64,000 nt of DNA, taken from NCBI RefSeq assembly GCF_031954365.1, contig NZ_JAUSVZ010000007.1, one strand, 5' to 3'. The notes beneath the pieces are model-generated. The model was not told the DNA's origin and ran no database searches. It worked only from the letters and a program-made list of their open reading frames with translations. Shown in pieces: positions 25,567 through 33,588 of the stretch; position 1 is the first letter of the stretch, and each line of letters starts with the position of its first letter. The position numbers and the translations under genes were made by a program. This stretch comes from Brevibacillus aydinogluensis (lineage in GTDB: Bacteria; Bacillota; Bacilli; Brevibacillales; Brevibacillaceae).

Positions 25567-25607
25567 AAAAAGGCTCTGTGTTTTATGCAAAACACAGAGC
25601 CTTTTTT
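25567..25607 (+). terminator. Terminator of the tcyA-tcyC operon
   Basis: AAAAAGGCTCTGTGTTTT pairs with AAAACACAGAGCCTTTTT around a 4-nt loop, followed by a T run. It lies about 30 nt after the tcyC stop and is nearly symmetric, so it could also act from the minus side. Confidence 0.93.
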
Positions 25608-25771
25608 GGTTGCAGGGCCCGGAAAGCCGGCAGGCTGTAACATGGAAGCAGCCTTGCTTGCGGCTTTTGGAACTTACACATTCTTCATCATTTCTCCATT
25701 TTGCCGCAACATCTGTGGCTTACCATTGGAAATGTCAGACCCTACCGAAGGACATAACGTCCTCCATGTTT

Positions 25772-25809
25772 CCGCCCGCAGCCCCCGCTGAAGCCGGGCG
25801 GGTTTTTTT
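25772..25809 (+). terminator. Orphan plus-strand terminator
   Basis: CCGCCCG (25772-25778) pairs with CGGGCGG (25795-25801), followed by seven Ts on the plus strand. No plus-strand gene ends in the 160 nt before it, after the tcy terminator. A smaller AGGAC/GTCCT hairpin precedes it at about 25749-25763. The peptide transporter gene is on the other strand and its stop is 22 nt farther right. It may end an unannotated small RNA or act as a second tcy terminator. Confidence 0.6.
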
Positions 25810-25830
25810 GTGCGTTACGCTCACGCCATG

Positions 25831-27204
25831 CTATTCCATCATCTGCACCAGCTTGCGGGAGACCAGCAGGAGCAAGAGCCCCATCACGATTGCCAGCAAA
25901 CCGATCAAGCCAAACACTTCCAGATAACCGAGCGATTGCGTATAAGAAGCCAGTTCACCCGCCAGAATGTTGGCTACGCCCGTGCTGGCCAGCCAGACGC
26001 CCATCAGCAGGGACGCCAGCTTGACGGGAGCGATCTTGCTCACCATCGACAGTCCCACCGGCGAGAGGAACAGTTCCCCCAGCGTGTGCAGGAAGTACGT
26101 CATCACGATGAACATGACGTTGGCTTTGTTCAAAATGTGGTTTTCGTCGCTCCCGGTGTGCAGAACCGCCAGGAGCAGCACCATGTACCCCATGCCGAGC
26201 ATGATCATGCCGATCCCCATTTTGGTCGGGATCTTCAGATCACCCCGTTTGCTGGACGCCAGCTTCACCCACAAACCGGACAGGATCGGCGCCAGCAGCA
26301 CGATGAACAGCGGGTTCAGCGACTGAAACCAGGACGTCGGCACCTCGTAGCCAAACACCTGCTTGTCCACAAACTTGTCCGTGTACAGCGTAAGCGAGCT
26401 GCCTGCCTGTTCAAAGCCGGCCCAGAAGAAGACCACAAAACAGGTGATGATAATAATCACTGCGGTGCGCTGTTTTTCCTTTTTGGTCAGCGGAGCGTTG
26501 GCCGCAGCAGCCTTGGCCTTATCCTCCGACTTCCCCACAGGTTTCTTGCCGATGTCGCCGAGATAGCGATTACCCAATAGATTGAAAATGAGCTGGCCGA
26601 TCATCATGCCGATCGAAGCGGCCAGGAAGCCGTATTTGAAGCCGTATTGAACCACGCCGTTTACCGTGGTCTTGAAGAGGTCTTCCGCCAGATATCCGCA
26701 GACGAGCGGTGCGAAGAAGGCCCCGATATTGATCCCCATGTAGAAAATGGTGAACGCCGAGTCACGTCTGTTGTCGTTTTCCGGATACAGTTCGCCGACC
26801 AGTGTGGAAATGTTCGGCTTGAAAAATCCGTTCCCGATAATCAACAGTGCCAGACCGAGATACAAGCCCAACAGACTGTGTTCCGCAAACAGGACGAAGT
26901 TGCCGGCCGCCATCGTGATCCCGCCGATGGTGATGGCCAGTCTTCTGCCCAGATATCGGTCGGAGAGGTATCCGCCGATCAGCGGCGTAAAGTAAACCGC
27001 GCCGGTAAAAAATCCGTAGATGCTCATGGCGACGCCTTTTTCAAACCCAAGCCCCCCGCTGATAAGCGCGGTGGTGAGATACAGGGTCAACAGCGCCCGC
27101 ATGCCGTAGTAACTAAAGCGCTCCCACAGTTCCGTGAAAAACAGCAAGTACAAGCCAGGAGGATGTTTTGGTTTGCCTTGCCGCGTGTTCACAGCTGCCT
27201 CCAT
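25831..27204 (-). CDS. dtpT: POT-family di-/tripeptide:proton symporter
   Basis: The 457-residue membrane protein has about 14 spans and the POT signatures: FTELWERFSYYGMRALLTLYL near residue 25, GGYLSDRYLGRRLAI and FTIFYMGINIGAFFAPL. It imports di- and tripeptides with protons. The ATG 27204 has GGAGGGA 6 nt upstream. It is a single-gene unit; its minus-strand promoter region is the AT-rich 27205-27280 stretch shared with the divergent small membrane gene. Confidence 0.92.
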   Translation of the reverse strand: MEAAVNTRQGKPKHPPGLYLLFFTELWERFSYYGMRALLTLYLTTALISGGLGFEKGVAMSIYGFFTGAVYFTPLIGGYLSDRYLGRRLAITIGGITMAAGNFVLFAEHSLLGLYLGLALLIIGNGFFKPNISTLVGELYPENDNRRDSAFTIFYMGINIGAFFAPLVCGYLAEDLFKTTVNGVVQYGFKYGFLAASIGMMIGQLIFNLLGNRYLGDIGKKPVGKSEDKAKAAAANAPLTKKEKQRTAVIIIITCFVVFFWAGFEQAGSSLTLYTDKFVDKQVFGYEVPTSWFQSLNPLFIVLLAPILSGLWVKLASSKRGDLKIPTKMGIGMIMLGMGYMVLLLAVLHTGSDENHILNKANVMFIVMTYFLHTLGELFLSPVGLSMVSKIAPVKLASLLMGVWLASTGVANILAGELASYTQSLGYLEVFGLIGLLAIVMGLLLLLVSRKLVQMME

Positions 27205-27413
27205 ATAAGTCCCTCCTAGATGTCTGACGTCTAACGTTTTGTATCATATCACAGTTTTTGGGAATCTCCCCAAATTAAAAATATTTGAATTTGTATTATA
27301 TGAATGAAAATATTTTAGTTAAAACAGACAAAATCCGCATCACATCAACATTTCTTATGTGCAAACAAACATATACCTGCTATACTTTCTGTAAAAAAGT
27401 GGAGGTTTCGCAC

Positions 27414-27779
27414 ATGGAGAAACGGCTGCTCAAGACGGCCATTTACAGTTTTCTGATCGGCTTTGCCTTGACGGTCATTTTCGTGCCCATTGGCCAGGAG
27501 CGGATCGGCTGGCTGGGCGATGTCAGCACGGTTTTGAGTTACCCCGACTATTTTTACATGGTCTTTCGTTACGCGTTGATGTTTACCGCCGTTTGCGTCC
27601 TCGTCGCGTATCTGCAGATGGCCTACAGGCAGATGGACAAAAAAGATCCGCTGGCGCGCTGTGTCGTCGAGTGGATCATCGAACCCCTCAAGTCCCTCTT
27701 CATCGGCTTTGCCTCCGTGACCATGATCGGAATCGTCCTGGCGCTGTTTATTGCCGTCTTTCTGATCCTGTTTACTTAG
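27414..27779 (+). CDS. Small integral membrane protein, unknown function
   Basis: The 121-residue protein has three or four hydrophobic spans (SFLIGFALTVIFVPIG, FRYALMFTAVCVLVAYL, FIGFASVTMIGIVLALFIAVFLILF) linked by short charged loops, so it is an integral membrane protein. I do not recognise the family. ATG 27414 is preferred because GTGGAGG lies 7-8 nt upstream. A TATACT-like -10 lies 30 nt before. It ends before a strong two-way terminator. Confidence 0.72.
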   Translation: MEKRLLKTAIYSFLIGFALTVIFVPIGQERIGWLGDVSTVLSYPDYFYMVFRYALMFTAVCVLVAYLQMAYRQMDKKDPLARCVVEWIIEPLKSLFIGFASVTMIGIVLALFIAVFLILFT

Positions 27780-27785
27780 CCCCTG

Positions 27786-27830
27786 AAACAGTAAACGCGG
27801 GCCCCTTTAAGGTACCCGCGTTTACTGTTT
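27786..27830. terminator. Bidirectional terminator between 27414-27779 and the GH15 gene
   Basis: AAACAGTAAACGCGGG (27786-27801) pairs with CCCGCGTTTACTGTTT (27815-27830): 16 bp with a 13-nt loop. T runs occur on both strands. It serves the plus-strand membrane gene and the minus-strand GH15 gene, which end on either side. Confidence 0.9.
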
Positions 27831-27833
27831 TTC

Positions 27834-28928
27834 CTACCTCGCCGCCTGCAGTTCATCCGCCAGCACCAGATACATCGCGTGCGACCAGAGAAGCGGCACC
27901 GCCGGCATCCCGGCCCGATCCACCCACAGCTGGTAGTGGTCTGGCGCCAGCAGATGTTCCTGCACCTGCTCCGGCAGGCCGTCCGTCGTCCAGGTTGACT
28001 CGATCCAGCGGCAGATTGCCGCAGCCTCGTCGTGTCGGCCGTTTCGTACGTAATACCAGCCCAGCCAGGCAGACAAGAGCGGCCACTGCCCGCCGCCGTA
28101 ATAGGTATCACCCCGGTACCGGTGAACGCCAAAGCCGGCCAGAAGCTCCCGCTCGATCCGCGTCACGGTCCGGACCATCAACGGGTCATCTGCGTCCACC
28201 AGCCCGAACGGCAGGGACAGCCACAACAGACTGGCATCTGCGGACGGATCGCCCAGCGACTTCACAAACGCGCCATCCTCCGTCCCCCGCTCCAGCACGA
28301 AGCGGCGGACAGCATCAGCCAAGCTGTTCAGCTCCTCTGCCCGCTCCGGCAGATAATCCGCCATCGCCCGCACACCGCCGTATACGGCCGCCAGTGTCGC
28401 CGGGTGGATGCGGTCGCCGTGCTCCTCCCAGCAGTCAAAGTTGGTCAGCTGCCAGCACGCCCCGAGGTAATCAAGCGTCAGGTCGACAGAGGTACGAAAC
28501 TGCTCGATCAGGCTCCGCTCTCCGCTGCGGCGGACATGCTCCGACAGCCCCCAGAGCCACGTCCCGTACCCGTCCAATTGAAAGCTTCCCCACTCGCCCT
28601 CCACCTCGTCTCCGTCAACGGTGAAGCGGGCGTGCAAAAAGCGTCTGTTGGCCTCCTCCGCGCTGCCTGCCCACCCCGCGCGAACGGCGGCGATAGCTTC
28701 TTTGGCCTTGTCGGCGTGTTTGTTTACAACGGCATCACACCAGGTGTAAAAACGGCGGGAACTCTCATGGCGGCCAAAGCGGTCCAGCGCATAGGCGACA
28801 AACGCCCCGTCCCGCAGCCAGGCGTACCGGTAATGAACAAACGCCGGCGATGCCAGATAGGCGCCCGTCCTGGCCTGATGGCGCAGGATGATGTCGATGC
28901 TGTCGTCGATCAGCGACCTCGTCGTCAC
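27834..28928 (-). CDS. Short GH15-type glucan hydrolase
   Basis: The 364-residue protein has the (alpha/alpha)6 pattern of family GH15 (glucoamylase/dextranase): YAWLRDGAFVAYALDRFG (substrate-binding Arg-Asp), GSFQLDGYGTWLWGL and the catalytic-type block QVQEHLLAPDHYQLWV with an acidic base. Many genomes carry such cytoplasmic GH15 enzymes that release glucose from small maltooligosaccharides or isomaltose-type glucans. No signal peptide is present, so it should act inside on sugars imported by the adjacent ABC transporter. GTG 28928 has GGGAGGAG 6 nt upstream. Last gene of the malE-F-G operon. Confidence 0.78.
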   Translation of the reverse strand: MTTRSLIDDSIDIILRHQARTGAYLASPAFVHYRYAWLRDGAFVAYALDRFGRHESSRRFYTWCDAVVNKHADKAKEAIAAVRAGWAGSAEEANRRFLHARFTVDGDEVEGEWGSFQLDGYGTWLWGLSEHVRRSGERSLIEQFRTSVDLTLDYLGACWQLTNFDCWEEHGDRIHPATLAAVYGGVRAMADYLPERAEELNSLADAVRRFVLERGTEDGAFVKSLGDPSADASLLWLSLPFGLVDADDPLMVRTVTRIERELLAGFGVHRYRGDTYYGGGQWPLLSAWLGWYYVRNGRHDEAAAICRWIESTWTTDGLPEQVQEHLLAPDHYQLWVDRAGMPAVPLLWSHAMYLVLADELQAAR

Positions 28929-28947
28929 GGCACTCTCCTCCCGTCGC

Positions 28948-29775
28948 TCACCCTTTTGTCCCGCCGGCGGACAAGCCGGCAATCAGATAACGCTGCGCCA
29001 GCAAAAAGACGATCAGCACAGGCAGCGTGACGATGATCGCCCCGGCCGCCATGTAGTGCCAGTCGGAATTGAACTGGTTGACAAACTGCTGCAAACCGAT
29101 CGGCAGCGTGTACATGCGCTGTTCGGACATGAAGGTAAGCGCGATCAAAAATTCGTTCCACGCCGTGATGAAGGCGAAAAAGCCGGTCACAGCAATACCC
29201 GGCAGCGACAGCGGCAGCACAATCCGATAAAACGTGCCGAATGGGGACAAGCCGTCCACCCGTGCCGCTTCCTCCAACTCGTAGGGTATCGTGTCAAAGA
29301 AGTTTTTCAGCATCATCACGCAAAACGGAACCGCTACCGTAGCATATGCGAGCACCAGGCCGAGGTAGCTGTTCAACAGTCCCAGCGCGTTGACAATCCG
29401 GTACAGCGGCACGATCAACAGCGCCCCCGGGAACATCTGGGTGAGAAAAAAGCTGAAGGAGATGACCCGTTTGCCGGAAAAACGGAAGCGAGACAAGGCG
29501 TAGGCTGCGGTGGCGGACAATGACAGCGCCACGAGCGCAGTCAATAACGCGACGAGGAAGCTGTTGGCCATCCACTGCAAAAAGACGCCGTCAGCACGGG
29601 TCAGCACGTGAACGTAATTCTCCCAGGTAAACGTCTGCGGAACGATGGCCAGCTCGGTCGAAAACACTTCCGAACGCGGCTTGAAACTGGTAGAAAGAAT
29701 CCACAACACAGGAAAGACGGCAATTGCGGATGCAGCGATCAAGAGCAGGTGCACCCACCAGTTGGACGTGCGCAT
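28948..29775 (-). CDS. malG: Carbohydrate ABC transporter permease, MalG-like
   Basis: The 275-residue protein has six membrane spans and the EAA loop EAARVDGLSPFGTFYRIVLP, as in MalG-type sugar permeases. It pairs with the MalF-like permease and is energised by an ATPase not found here. It starts 1 nt after the MalF stop (GAG-rich ribosome site inside the end of MalF) and is followed after 19 nt by the GH15 gene, so it belongs to one operon. Confidence 0.87.
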   Translation of the reverse strand: MRTSNWWVHLLLIAASAIAVFPVLWILSTSFKPRSEVFSTELAIVPQTFTWENYVHVLTRADGVFLQWMANSFLVALLTALVALSLSATAAYALSRFRFSGKRVISFSFFLTQMFPGALLIVPLYRIVNALGLLNSYLGLVLAYATVAVPFCVMMLKNFFDTIPYELEEAARVDGLSPFGTFYRIVLPLSLPGIAVTGFFAFITAWNEFLIALTFMSEQRMYTLPIGLQQFVNQFNSDWHYMAAGAIIVTLPVLIVFLLAQRYLIAGLSAGGTKG

Positions 29776-29776
29776 C

Positions 29777-30697
29777 TCAGTAGTACACCCCCTCGTTGCT
29801 GTTGGCTTTGATCAGCCGCCGGTACAGCACCGTAAAGGCGAGCAGAAAACTGAGAATCACCACGCCGTAGGTGGCGGCCATGCCAAAGTTCCAATTCAAG
29901 AACGCCTCCCGGTAGGCGTAGGTGACGAGAATTTCCGTGGAGCGGACCGGACCGCCGCGCGTCACCAGGAAAATAATCGTAAACATGTTAAACGTCCAGA
30001 TCACGCCGAGCACCGTCGCCGTTGCCGCCACCGGCCTCAACAGCGGCAGCGTGATGTTCCAGAATTGGCTCCACGGCGAAGCACCATCCACGCGGGCCGC
30101 TTCGTAGAGGGATGGCGGGATGCTTTGCAGACCGCCCAGCAGCGTGATCATCATGAACGGTACGCCCACCCAGACGTTGACCATGATCACCGAGACCATC
30201 GCCCAAAAACTGTCGCCCAGCCAGGGAATCGGTGAGAATCCCAGCTTTTGCAGGATGATGTTGAACAAGCCGTACGTTTGGTTGTACATCCACGTCCAGG
30301 AAAAGGCGGAGACAAACGACGGCACCGCCCACGGAACCATCAGCAGCATGCGGTAGATGCCGCGTCCTTTGATGTTGCGGTTCAGCAGAAGCGCCAGCCC
30401 CAACCCGATGACGAAATGGAAAAAGACATTGACAAACGTCCAGACCAGCGTCTGCACAATCACGTCGCGAAACACCGAATCGGGCTTGAAAAACGAGGCA
30501 AACAAATCGACGTAGTTGTCCAGTCCGACAAACGTCCAACTGGGCGGGGCAAATTTACTGCCCATGTTGTACTGGTTCATGTCAGTAAAGCTGTAGATGA
30601 TTCCCTGCACCAGCGGATAAAACACCAATAGCGCCATCACCACAAGCACAGGCGTGAGAAACAGCCAGGCGATCCACTTGTTGCTGCGTATTGTCAA
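29777..30697 (-). CDS. malF: Carbohydrate ABC transporter permease, MalF-like
   Basis: The 306-residue protein has six membrane spans and an EAA loop EAARVDGASPWSQFWNITLP. It lacks the long N-terminal extension of enteric MalF, as in Gram-positive homologues. The start is a TTG at 30697 with GGGGG 8 nt upstream and a stop codon two codons before it, so no longer start is possible. The malE-like gene lies 104 nt upstream with no terminator noticed, so the genes are probably one operon. Confidence 0.87.
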   Translation of the reverse strand: MTIRSNKWIAWLFLTPVLVVMALLVFYPLVQGIIYSFTDMNQYNMGSKFAPPSWTFVGLDNYVDLFASFFKPDSVFRDVIVQTLVWTFVNVFFHFVIGLGLALLLNRNIKGRGIYRMLLMVPWAVPSFVSAFSWTWMYNQTYGLFNIILQKLGFSPIPWLGDSFWAMVSVIMVNVWVGVPFMMITLLGGLQSIPPSLYEAARVDGASPWSQFWNITLPLLRPVAATATVLGVIWTFNMFTIIFLVTRGGPVRSTEILVTYAYREAFLNWNFGMAATYGVVILSFLLAFTVLYRRLIKANSNEGVYY

Positions 30698-30801
30698 CCA
30701 TCACGCCCCCTTTTCCAACAACGTCCTTCGACAGCGCGAAGGGAAGAAAAGCCCATTGGCCATTCTCCCTCGCGCCTTCATACGGTTTTCGTTTTCATTC
30801 G

Positions 30802-32079
30802 CTATTGTCCCAGCAGCGCTTTCCACGCGCCGGCAACCGCGTCCAGTCCTTCCTGCGGCTTTTTCTCGCCCTTGTAGATCGCCTGGATCTCGGGGTCGAA
30901 CGAGGCGAAAATCTGTCCCCCTTCCGGAATGACCGGCCGGTTCTTGGCGCTTTCCATTACCGCCTTAAAGTCGGAGATCAGCCGGTTTTCCTTGATCTCC
31001 GGCATCTCATACGCTGATTTACGCGTCGGCAGTGTGCCGTTTTTGCTCGCCAATTTGGCCTGGCTCTCCTTGCTGGTGAGGAAAGCGATCAGCTTGTAGG
31101 CGGCCTCTTTTGATTTGGAACCGGCGTAGATGGCCAGGCTGTGCCCGCCCACGGGAGAGCCGGTATGCCCGTCCGGTCCGGCCGGAATCGGAGCGATCCC
31201 CAGGTTGTTCGGATCGCGGAACTCTTCCCCGGCGAGGATGTCGGATGTCGCCCAGGGGCCGTTGAAAATCATCGCCGCGCTCCCTTTTTTAAAGGCTTCA
31301 TTCATGGTCTGGTAGCTGTTGGCCGCGTCCAGATCCTTCGGGTACGCGTGATCCTGATCGCGCAGTTTCAAGGCAAACTCGATGCCCTTCACCGCGCCCG
31401 GCGTGTTGATCAGCACCTGCAGGTTGTCGTCGATCAGCCCCCCGCCAAACGCCCAGATAAACGGCAGCGAGAAGTACGCTTCCGTCTGGCGGTGGTAGAA
31501 GCCCCACCTGTCTTTGCCGTTGGACAGCGCCTTGGCGGCTGCGGCAAATTCGTCCATCGTCCGGGGCGGCTCGTTGAACCCGGCCTCTTTCAGCATCCGC
31601 TTGTTGTACAAGAGAGCCAGCGCGTCGGTCACCTCCGGAACGCTCCAGACGTGTCCGTTCCACTTGCTGTAGGAAAGCGGCGCCTCCAGGAAGTCGTCCT
31701 GATCCGCAAAGTAGCTGTCCAGCGGCTCCAGCAGCCCCATTTTGGCAAACTCCGGCGTCCAGGCCACTTCGGAGCGGATCACGTCCGGTCCGTTGCCAGC
31801 CTGCGCCGCGGTGCGAAACTTATTCTGCGCCTCGCCGAACGGGATCAGCTCCAGGTTTACCTTGATCTCTTTGTTTTCCTGTTCAAACTGGCTGATCAGT
31901 TCCTTCAGCGCCACCGTCTCTGATTCGCGCATCGTCGTCCAGAATGTAAGCGTGACCGGCCCATTCGTTTGCTGCGCCGGCCCTCCCTGCTGACCGCCTG
32001 TCTCGCTGGAGCCGCCGCAGCCGGCCAACAGCGAACCAGCCAACGCCATCGCGGTAAAAATGCTGAAAAAGCGTTTCAT
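30802..32079 (-). CDS. malE: Carbohydrate ABC transporter substrate-binding lipoprotein, MalE-like
   Basis: The 425-residue protein has a lipoprotein signal with the lipobox LLAGC, then a SBP family 1 fold: FWTTMRESETVALKELISQFE, VDLELIPFG-type block VNLELIPFGEAQNK, WTPEFAKMGLLEPLD, and the maltodextrin-binding signature PAGPDGHTGSPVGGHSLAIY. It captures oligosaccharides outside the cell. Maltodextrin is the likely ligand from the family and the GH15 neighbours, but isomalto- or other glucans are possible. ATG 32079 has GAGGGG 7-8 nt upstream. First gene of the operon that faces the LacI regulator. Confidence 0.87.
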   Translation of the reverse strand: MKRFFSIFTAMALAGSLLAGCGGSSETGGQQGGPAQQTNGPVTLTFWTTMRESETVALKELISQFEQENKEIKVNLELIPFGEAQNKFRTAAQAGNGPDVIRSEVAWTPEFAKMGLLEPLDSYFADQDDFLEAPLSYSKWNGHVWSVPEVTDALALLYNKRMLKEAGFNEPPRTMDEFAAAAKALSNGKDRWGFYHRQTEAYFSLPFIWAFGGGLIDDNLQVLINTPGAVKGIEFALKLRDQDHAYPKDLDAANSYQTMNEAFKKGSAAMIFNGPWATSDILAGEEFRDPNNLGIAPIPAGPDGHTGSPVGGHSLAIYAGSKSKEAAYKLIAFLTSKESQAKLASKNGTLPTRKSAYEMPEIKENRLISDFKAVMESAKNRPVIPEGGQIFASFDPEIQAIYKGEKKPQEGLDAVAGAWKALLGQ

Positions 32080-32229
32080 CCATGTACCCCTCTTTCTTCC
32101 TGACATACAGGTTAATCTGCCGGACGTGTCGCCGCGGCCCATTCTGGCGGTGCCCCCGTCGAGAGGGCGGCTGCTTGGGGCAAACTGAAGCTGTTTTGGC
32201 AAGTGTTGCCGGTCAGCGCACAAGTTCAA

Positions 32230-32243
32230 TGCAAACGATTGCA
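32230..32243. promoter_or_regulatory. LacI-type operator upstream of malE
   Basis: TGCAAACGATTGCA is a near-perfect palindrome (one central-base mismatch pair) of the LacI/GalR type. It lies about 150 nt before malE, in the likely promoter region. Confidence 0.65.
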
Positions 32244-32330
32244 CTAAATTGTGTCAGAAACTGCCCCAAATGGAACGCGCGGCAAAACCGCCTTGCATGT
32301 ACTACCATCCTACACGAAACATTCCAGCCG

Positions 32331-32344
32331 AGAAAACGCTTGCA
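32331..32344. promoter_or_regulatory. LacI/CcpA-type site (cre-like) in the divergent region
   Basis: AGAAAACGCTTGCA fits the cre consensus (TGAAARCGYTTNCA type) at 13 of 14 positions in my alignment, with A for the first T. It lies between malE and the LacI gene. Confidence 0.55.
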
Positions 32345-32502
32345 AACAGCCGAATTTGTCCGATTTTCCTTTTTATGCTAGAATTCCGCCATAATTCTGC
32401 CAATTTTTCTCGCACGCGCCTTTTTTCTGTAAATTTCATTCATTCCCTATTTTTGCGCATTAACAGTTTACAAGCGGATGCTTTTCCGGTACGATGTTGA
32501 AA

Positions 32503-32516
32503 AACAAACGTTTGCA
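32503..32516. promoter_or_regulatory. LacI-type operator just before the LacI-family gene
   Basis: AACAAACGTTTGCA contains the palindrome CAAACGTTTG and lies about 20 nt upstream of the regulator start, a position suited to autorepression. It matches the 32230 operator in its CAAACG half. Confidence 0.6.
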
Positions 32517-32534
32517 CAGAACTGGGAGGATTGT

Positions 32535-33554
32535 ATGTCCGTTACGATCAAGGATGTGGCCCGCGCGGCGGGAGTCTCTCCTTCCACCGTGTCCCGGGTC
32601 CTGTCCCATCATCCGAAAATCAGTCCCGCGACGGTGCGAAAAGTCCGGGAGGCCATGGAGGCGCTTGGCTACCACCCCAACATCATGGCCAAAAGCCTCG
32701 TCTCCAAAAGCACGCAAACGATCGGGCTTGTTCTGCCCCGTTCCGTCGAAGAGTTTGTCAATCCATTTTTTTCCGAGGTGCTGCGCGGCATGCTGGCCTG
32801 CGCCCAAACAGCCGGATACGACGTGCTGATGTCATCGGCCAACAGCCGTCCGGAAGAGCTGGAGTCGGTCAACCGGATGATCCTCGGCCGCCGCGTGGAC
32901 GGCATCATCCTGATGGCCCCCCGCAAGGCGGATCCGCTGGTAGATCTGTTGCTGGAGCACGACTTTCCCTTCGTCCTGCTGGGCCGCTCGCTGGAGCGGG
33001 ACGATCTATTGTGCGTCAACAACAACAACGTGCAGGCCGCGTTTGACGCCACCCGCCACCTGATCGCCCAGGGGCACGTGCATATCGGTTTTGTCAGCGG
33101 GCCGCCGGACATGGTCGTCTCGGAGGATCGGCTGGAAGGCTACAAGCGGGCGCTCGCCGAAGCGGGGCTCCCGTTTCGCCAGGAGTGGGTAATGACGGCG
33201 GAGATGCTTCAGGCAGGCTTCCACGCCACGTCCCTGATGATGAGCCAGCCGGAACGGCCGACCGCTTTCGTCGTGATCGACGACGTGATCGCATTCGGGT
33301 TTATCCGCCAACTGTACGAAGCGGGACTGCGCGTCCCCGACGATGTCTCGGTGGTCAGCTTCAACAACATCATGCTGTCCGAACTGAGCAATCCGCCGAT
33401 CAGCACCGTGGATATCGGCATTTACCATCTCGGCTACACGACCGTCCAACTGCTGATTCGCAAGCTGGCCGGCGAGACGATCACACAGCCACAGATCGTG
33501 CTGCCCCACCGGCTGATCGTCCGCGGCTCATCGGCCCGACAGCCGGATGCGTAA
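32535..33554 (+). CDS. LacI-family transcriptional regulator (MalR-like)
   Basis: The 339-residue regulator starts with a LacI helix-turn-helix (VTIKDVARAAGVSPSTVSRVL) followed by the hinge HPNIMAKSLVSK and a periplasmic-binding-protein-like sugar sensor (IGLVLPRS, DGIILMAPR, FVLLGRSL, SVVSFNN). It should bind the palindromes at 32230-32516 and repress both divergent transcripts until sugar is present. ATG 32535 has GGGAGGA 5 nt upstream. The GH15 gene starts 34 nt after its stop, so they are likely co-transcribed. Confidence 0.87.
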   Translation: MSVTIKDVARAAGVSPSTVSRVLSHHPKISPATVRKVREAMEALGYHPNIMAKSLVSKSTQTIGLVLPRSVEEFVNPFFSEVLRGMLACAQTAGYDVLMSSANSRPEELESVNRMILGRRVDGIILMAPRKADPLVDLLLEHDFPFVLLGRSLERDDLLCVNNNNVQAAFDATRHLIAQGHVHIGFVSGPPDMVVSEDRLEGYKRALAEAGLPFRQEWVMTAEMLQAGFHATSLMMSQPERPTAFVVIDDVIAFGFIRQLYEAGLRVPDDVSVVSFNNIMLSELSNPPISTVDIGIYHLGYTTVQLLIRKLAGETITQPQIVLPHRLIVRGSSARQPDA

Positions 33555-33588
33555 CCGGGGAAGACGCTTCATGGGAAGGAGAATCCAC

